NCBI GenBank assembly: GCA_002803225.1
Contig: NXFV01000024.1
Location: forward strand, 1 to 64,000
Source of the DNA: Gamarada debralockiae
Taxonomy: Eukaryota; Ascomycota; Leotiomycetes; Helotiales; Hyphodiscaceae
Direction: 5' to 3'
DNA: 64,000 nucleotides
Under the pieces are notes generated by a model that was given only the letters and a program-made list of their open reading frames with translations, did no database searches and had not been told where the DNA came from. The position numbers and the translations under genes are program-made. Positions 60,818 to 64,000 of the stretch are shown here, piece after piece. Position 1 is the first letter of the stretch. The number at the start of each line of letters is the position of its first letter.

Positions 60818-63800
60818 ATGGATCAATTAATGGCCGGTGCAAAACAGACGTCCATCTTACCAAGTCCATTGCATAATCGGCCTCTGCGAAAATACCGTGC
60901 TAAGCTTCCTTTATCGCTTCTATCTGTGACTTTCATCGTGCTTGCATTTCAATTCTTGATACTCCCTCGTTATGTTTATAGAACTCCGCCGAGTGCTGTG
61001 AATTTGTCCCAATTCCACCTCCATCGATTGGACGTAGGTCTCCAAAAGTGTGCGGAGTACAATAGTCCACCAATCCAGTATCCCATTCCTGCCGCGACGA
61101 GAACCAATCCTCGATGGAATGCAAAGACAGGCCAGAATGAGACTGTCGTACTCCGCAATGCTACCCTGTTTGATGGGGAGACAATCCTGAAGAGATCGTT
61201 CGATATTGAATTCACGGACGGCATCATCAAGTCTATCTCAGAAGCCGGAACTTTTCCGGCGGCTCCGGGTGTAAGGACATGGAATCTGGAAGGCAAATAT
61301 GTCACTCCAGGCCTGGTAGATCTGCACTCTCATCACCTCGTTTGGTCCTGGCCTTCCCTCAAAGCCACAGACGACACAAATGAGATAAGCGACGATTTCG
61401 GGGCATTGACACCATTCGTGAGGGCAATTGATTCGATCAAGGCGTATGATGAAGCTACGACGATCATTGCATCAGGCGGAGTAACTACTTCACTGATTCT
61501 CCCCGGCTCGGCAAACATCATGGGGGGTGAAGGATTCTTGGTCAAGAACCACTTAAGAAGTGGACCAAATAGAGAAGAAGTCGTAGAAGAGATTCTGCTC
61601 GAGCACGGAGTTCCGAAAGAAGATAGACGAAGGTATATGAAAATGGCTTGCGGTGAGAATCCTCGACGGGTTTACAAGCACACTCGGATGGGGAATGCAT
61701 GGATCTTTCGGAAGCATATGGAACGTGCCAAGGAGTTGCGCGAGAAGCAGGACGCCTGGTGTTTCTTAGCAGCCGCAGTCAAAGAAAGCGGCGATGCTGC
61801 TGCAATAGCTGCGTTCATGAAAGAAACGGCAAAGGATACCGATGCTACGGACTCGCTGGAACTGGATTCGACGATTGCGATGTTGAGGGGGAAGATTGGG
61901 ATCAATGTTCATTGCTATGAGACAGAAGATTTGGAGGACATGCTCATGCATAGCAAGGAGTTTGGATTCCGCATTCAGGCTTTTCATCATGCTCTGAGTG
62001 CGTGGCAGGTACCGGAGTTGATCAAGGACAGCGGAGAGTAAGCGAAGAATTCGATTTTTCAGTGTGCTTGAGCCATTCGCGCTGACAAAACAGAAATATC
62101 ACTATTGCAACCTTTTCTGAATTTGGCTTCTACAAGAAAGAGGGATATGAGGCAAATCTCTGGGCTGGGAAGATTCTCGCTGATCATGGAGTCCCGGTTG
62201 CATACAAGTCGGTGAGCATTCCATGAGCACGGAGAAGCACAATACTGATCTTTCGTAGGATCATGTCTTGGCAGAGACAAATGCCAAATACCTGCTGTAA
62301 GTCCTTCCGTATCAACCCTTTACTTCCATTCAGCGATTGCATTTTCGAAGCAAGTATTTCTGACTGTTCAGAAACCTGGGCTGCTGATTTAAAATTGAGC
62401 AATTGAAATCGTGGTTATCATTAGAATTCTTTTACTTTTCGAAAATCCCGTTCTCAAACACTCAAGCTGCTGGTGGGATTGATATCTTATGCTTTACTTG
62501 ATGTAGGAGTGCCGTGACCCACGAGTCTGTGCTAACGGGCAACAGATTCCAAGCTGCAACAGCCCACTCATTCCATCTCTCCGAAGACCTCGCACTTCAG
62601 GCCGTGACTAGCGTTCCTGCACGTTCACTCGAAATTGATCATCGAGTTGGATTTGTAAGACCGGGTTATGATGCTGATATCGTTGTTTGGGACTCACATC
62701 CTCTCTCTGTTGGAGCAACCCCACTTCAGGTGTTTATTGATGGAAGAGCTACGTTGGATCCGAACAAAGTGGCTGAGAGTCGACCAAGGATCCTGACGGA
62801 GAAAGAATCTTCGCTAGAGGCTCCAAAACAGCGGAAAGTGCTCTCATCCGAGGTCAGAGAGGGTGTTTGTAGTCGCCTTGATGGAATTGCAGGAAAGCTT
62901 ATCGTCACAGGGATCAAAGATTCATTTTTGGACCATCCCACAATCATTGAGTCCGGATCAACATCTAGTAACCTTACGATGGTCATTGAATATGGTAGTG
63001 TTGTCTGCTTCAGCAATCAGTGCCCTTCTGCTACTTCTGACGACACTGTTGTTGATCTGGAGGATGGCTATGTGCTGCCCGGCCTGACAGCTGTGTCAGT
63101 GAGCTTAGGTCTGACAGAAATCCCAAGTGAGGGACACACAAGCGATGGAAGCATCGGCACGCAGGCATCTAGCTTGGATGCCGAGAACGTTGTCTATGCA
63201 AAGTACGGTTTTCATCTCGATGGAAAGAATTTCAAACGAGCAAGGATTGGTGGGGTGACGAGGGCAATATCAGCACCCATCGCCGGTGGATTCCCTGGCG
63301 GCGTGAGTGTTGGGATCAAGACGAAGGAGCAGAAGGCATTGTCGCTGGAGGATGGGATCTTTCAAGACGAAGTTGCGTTACATTTCCAGATTGGACAGAC
63401 ATCGAAAGGTCCGGCACTTTGGAAGACGGAAGGACACAATTTGCTGACAAGTCACAGCCACAGACTCCATTTCAACGATTTCGGCGGCAGTTTTAAAGTT
63501 ACGGCAGATATTGAATGACAATGCTGGGAAGGATAATGCTTATGGAAAGGCGACAAACGGAAGCATGCCTCTCGTTGTGCATGCTGAAAATGAGGTGCGT
63601 CCCACCAAAGTGCTTAGACTTACAGATCCATGCTGATATAGTTTCAGTATGACATTGCACAACTCGTGAAAGTCAAGAAGGATTTTCCAATGTTGAATCT
63701 CGTTATAATGGGGGGCAGTGGAGCTCCATTGGTAAGTCAAATCTCGGCTAACACGGTTGCCGAATTCTCACCACCCAACTAGGTTGCAGAGGACCTTGCA

Positions 63801-63954
63801 GAGGCGAAGGTCCCCGTGATACTGACTGCAAACCGTGGTGCTCCGGAGACCTGGGAAAAGCGGAACTGCCTTGTGGGCCCCCCCTTAACAAAGTCGGCTG
63901 CCGCTGTTCTCTCCGATGCAGGCGTAACATTTGGACTTGCGATTTCTGGAGAAG
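60818..63954 (+). CDS. Membrane-anchored amidohydrolase (CE9-annotated type), 3' end outside window
   Basis: The visible part is join(60818..62037, 62094..62211, 62259..62296, 62507..63408, 63458..63594, 63648..63731, 63783..63954), with an intron running off the window. A basic N-terminus and one membrane helix (L-S-L-L-S-V-T-F-I-V-L-A-F) suggest a type II protein. The amidohydrolase fold follows: P-G-L-V-D-L-H-S-H-H with the metal-binding His pair, N-V-H-C-Y, and A-F-H-H-A-L. A second unit with a beta-sandwich-like start (Y-V-L-P-G-L-T) and G-P-P-L-T-K comes later. Fungal relatives are often annotated as carbohydrate esterase family 9 or imidazolonepropionase-like. The start at 60818 was chosen for its closeness to the helix. 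Confidence 0.8.
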
Positions 63955-64000
63955 GTGAGCATCCGATGTCCAGGAACCATCAATTCGCGACCTAACCAAT

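Overview
The window reads as nuclear DNA of a filamentous ascomycete, most likely a leotiomycete (Helotiales-type). The evidence is short GT..AG introns of about 45-100 bases with CTAAC/CTGAC branch sites, fungal-only protein families, a self-sufficient P450-reductase fusion, and accessory genes such as HET, GH18 and lectin-like families mixed with housekeeping genes. The class assignment is inference from gene content. All gene models were built by hand and checked for intron phase.

Layout. 0.5-4.6 kb: a broken secreted repeat gene, a LAMTOR1/Meh1-like lysosomal anchor and a small conserved fungal protein. 4.6-8 kb: no gene recognised. 8-10.6 kb: an F-box protein and a glutamine-rich tail-anchored protein. 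11.4-17.3 kb: an intact FAD-linked oxidase, then two wrecked genes (quinone oxidoreductase, HET). 18.1-25.9 kb: a secreted IgE-binding-like protein, the divergent pair Urn1-like splicing factor/proteasome alpha subunit, a secreted orphan and a P450. 26.8-33.4 kb: an acidic-tailed membrane protein, a zinc-finger relic, and the divergent pair PAP2 phosphatase/Mediator subunit 7. 33.6-41.9 kb: fragments, an unlisted 56-residue cysteine-rich ORF, a truncated Zn2Cys6 gene, a 123-base MITE and an intact P450. 42-48.5 kb: a divergent sugar permease/GH2 beta-galactosidase pair that looks like a lactose-utilisation module. 48.6-51.6 kb: the divergent pair LUC7/GPI16. 51.7-55.5 kb: a graveyard of three broken genes. 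56.3-64 kb: a CYP505-type fused P450-reductase and an amidohydrolase cut by the window edge.

How it fits together. Housekeeping genes (proteasome, Mediator, U1 snRNP, GPI anchoring, vacuolar TOR anchor) are intact, often divergent with promoters under 350 bases. Between them lie decaying accessory genes. Several of these carry stops that look like C:G to T:A changes of Gln or Trp codons, as repeat-induced point mutation (RIP) would leave. The beta-galactosidase is intact except that its first intron appears to end in GG instead of AG. I found no convincing single undescribed multi-gene system. The most notable signals are the GG acceptor, the MITE, the small cysteine-rich ORF, the F-box/RPEL-like protein and the pattern of nonsense changes.
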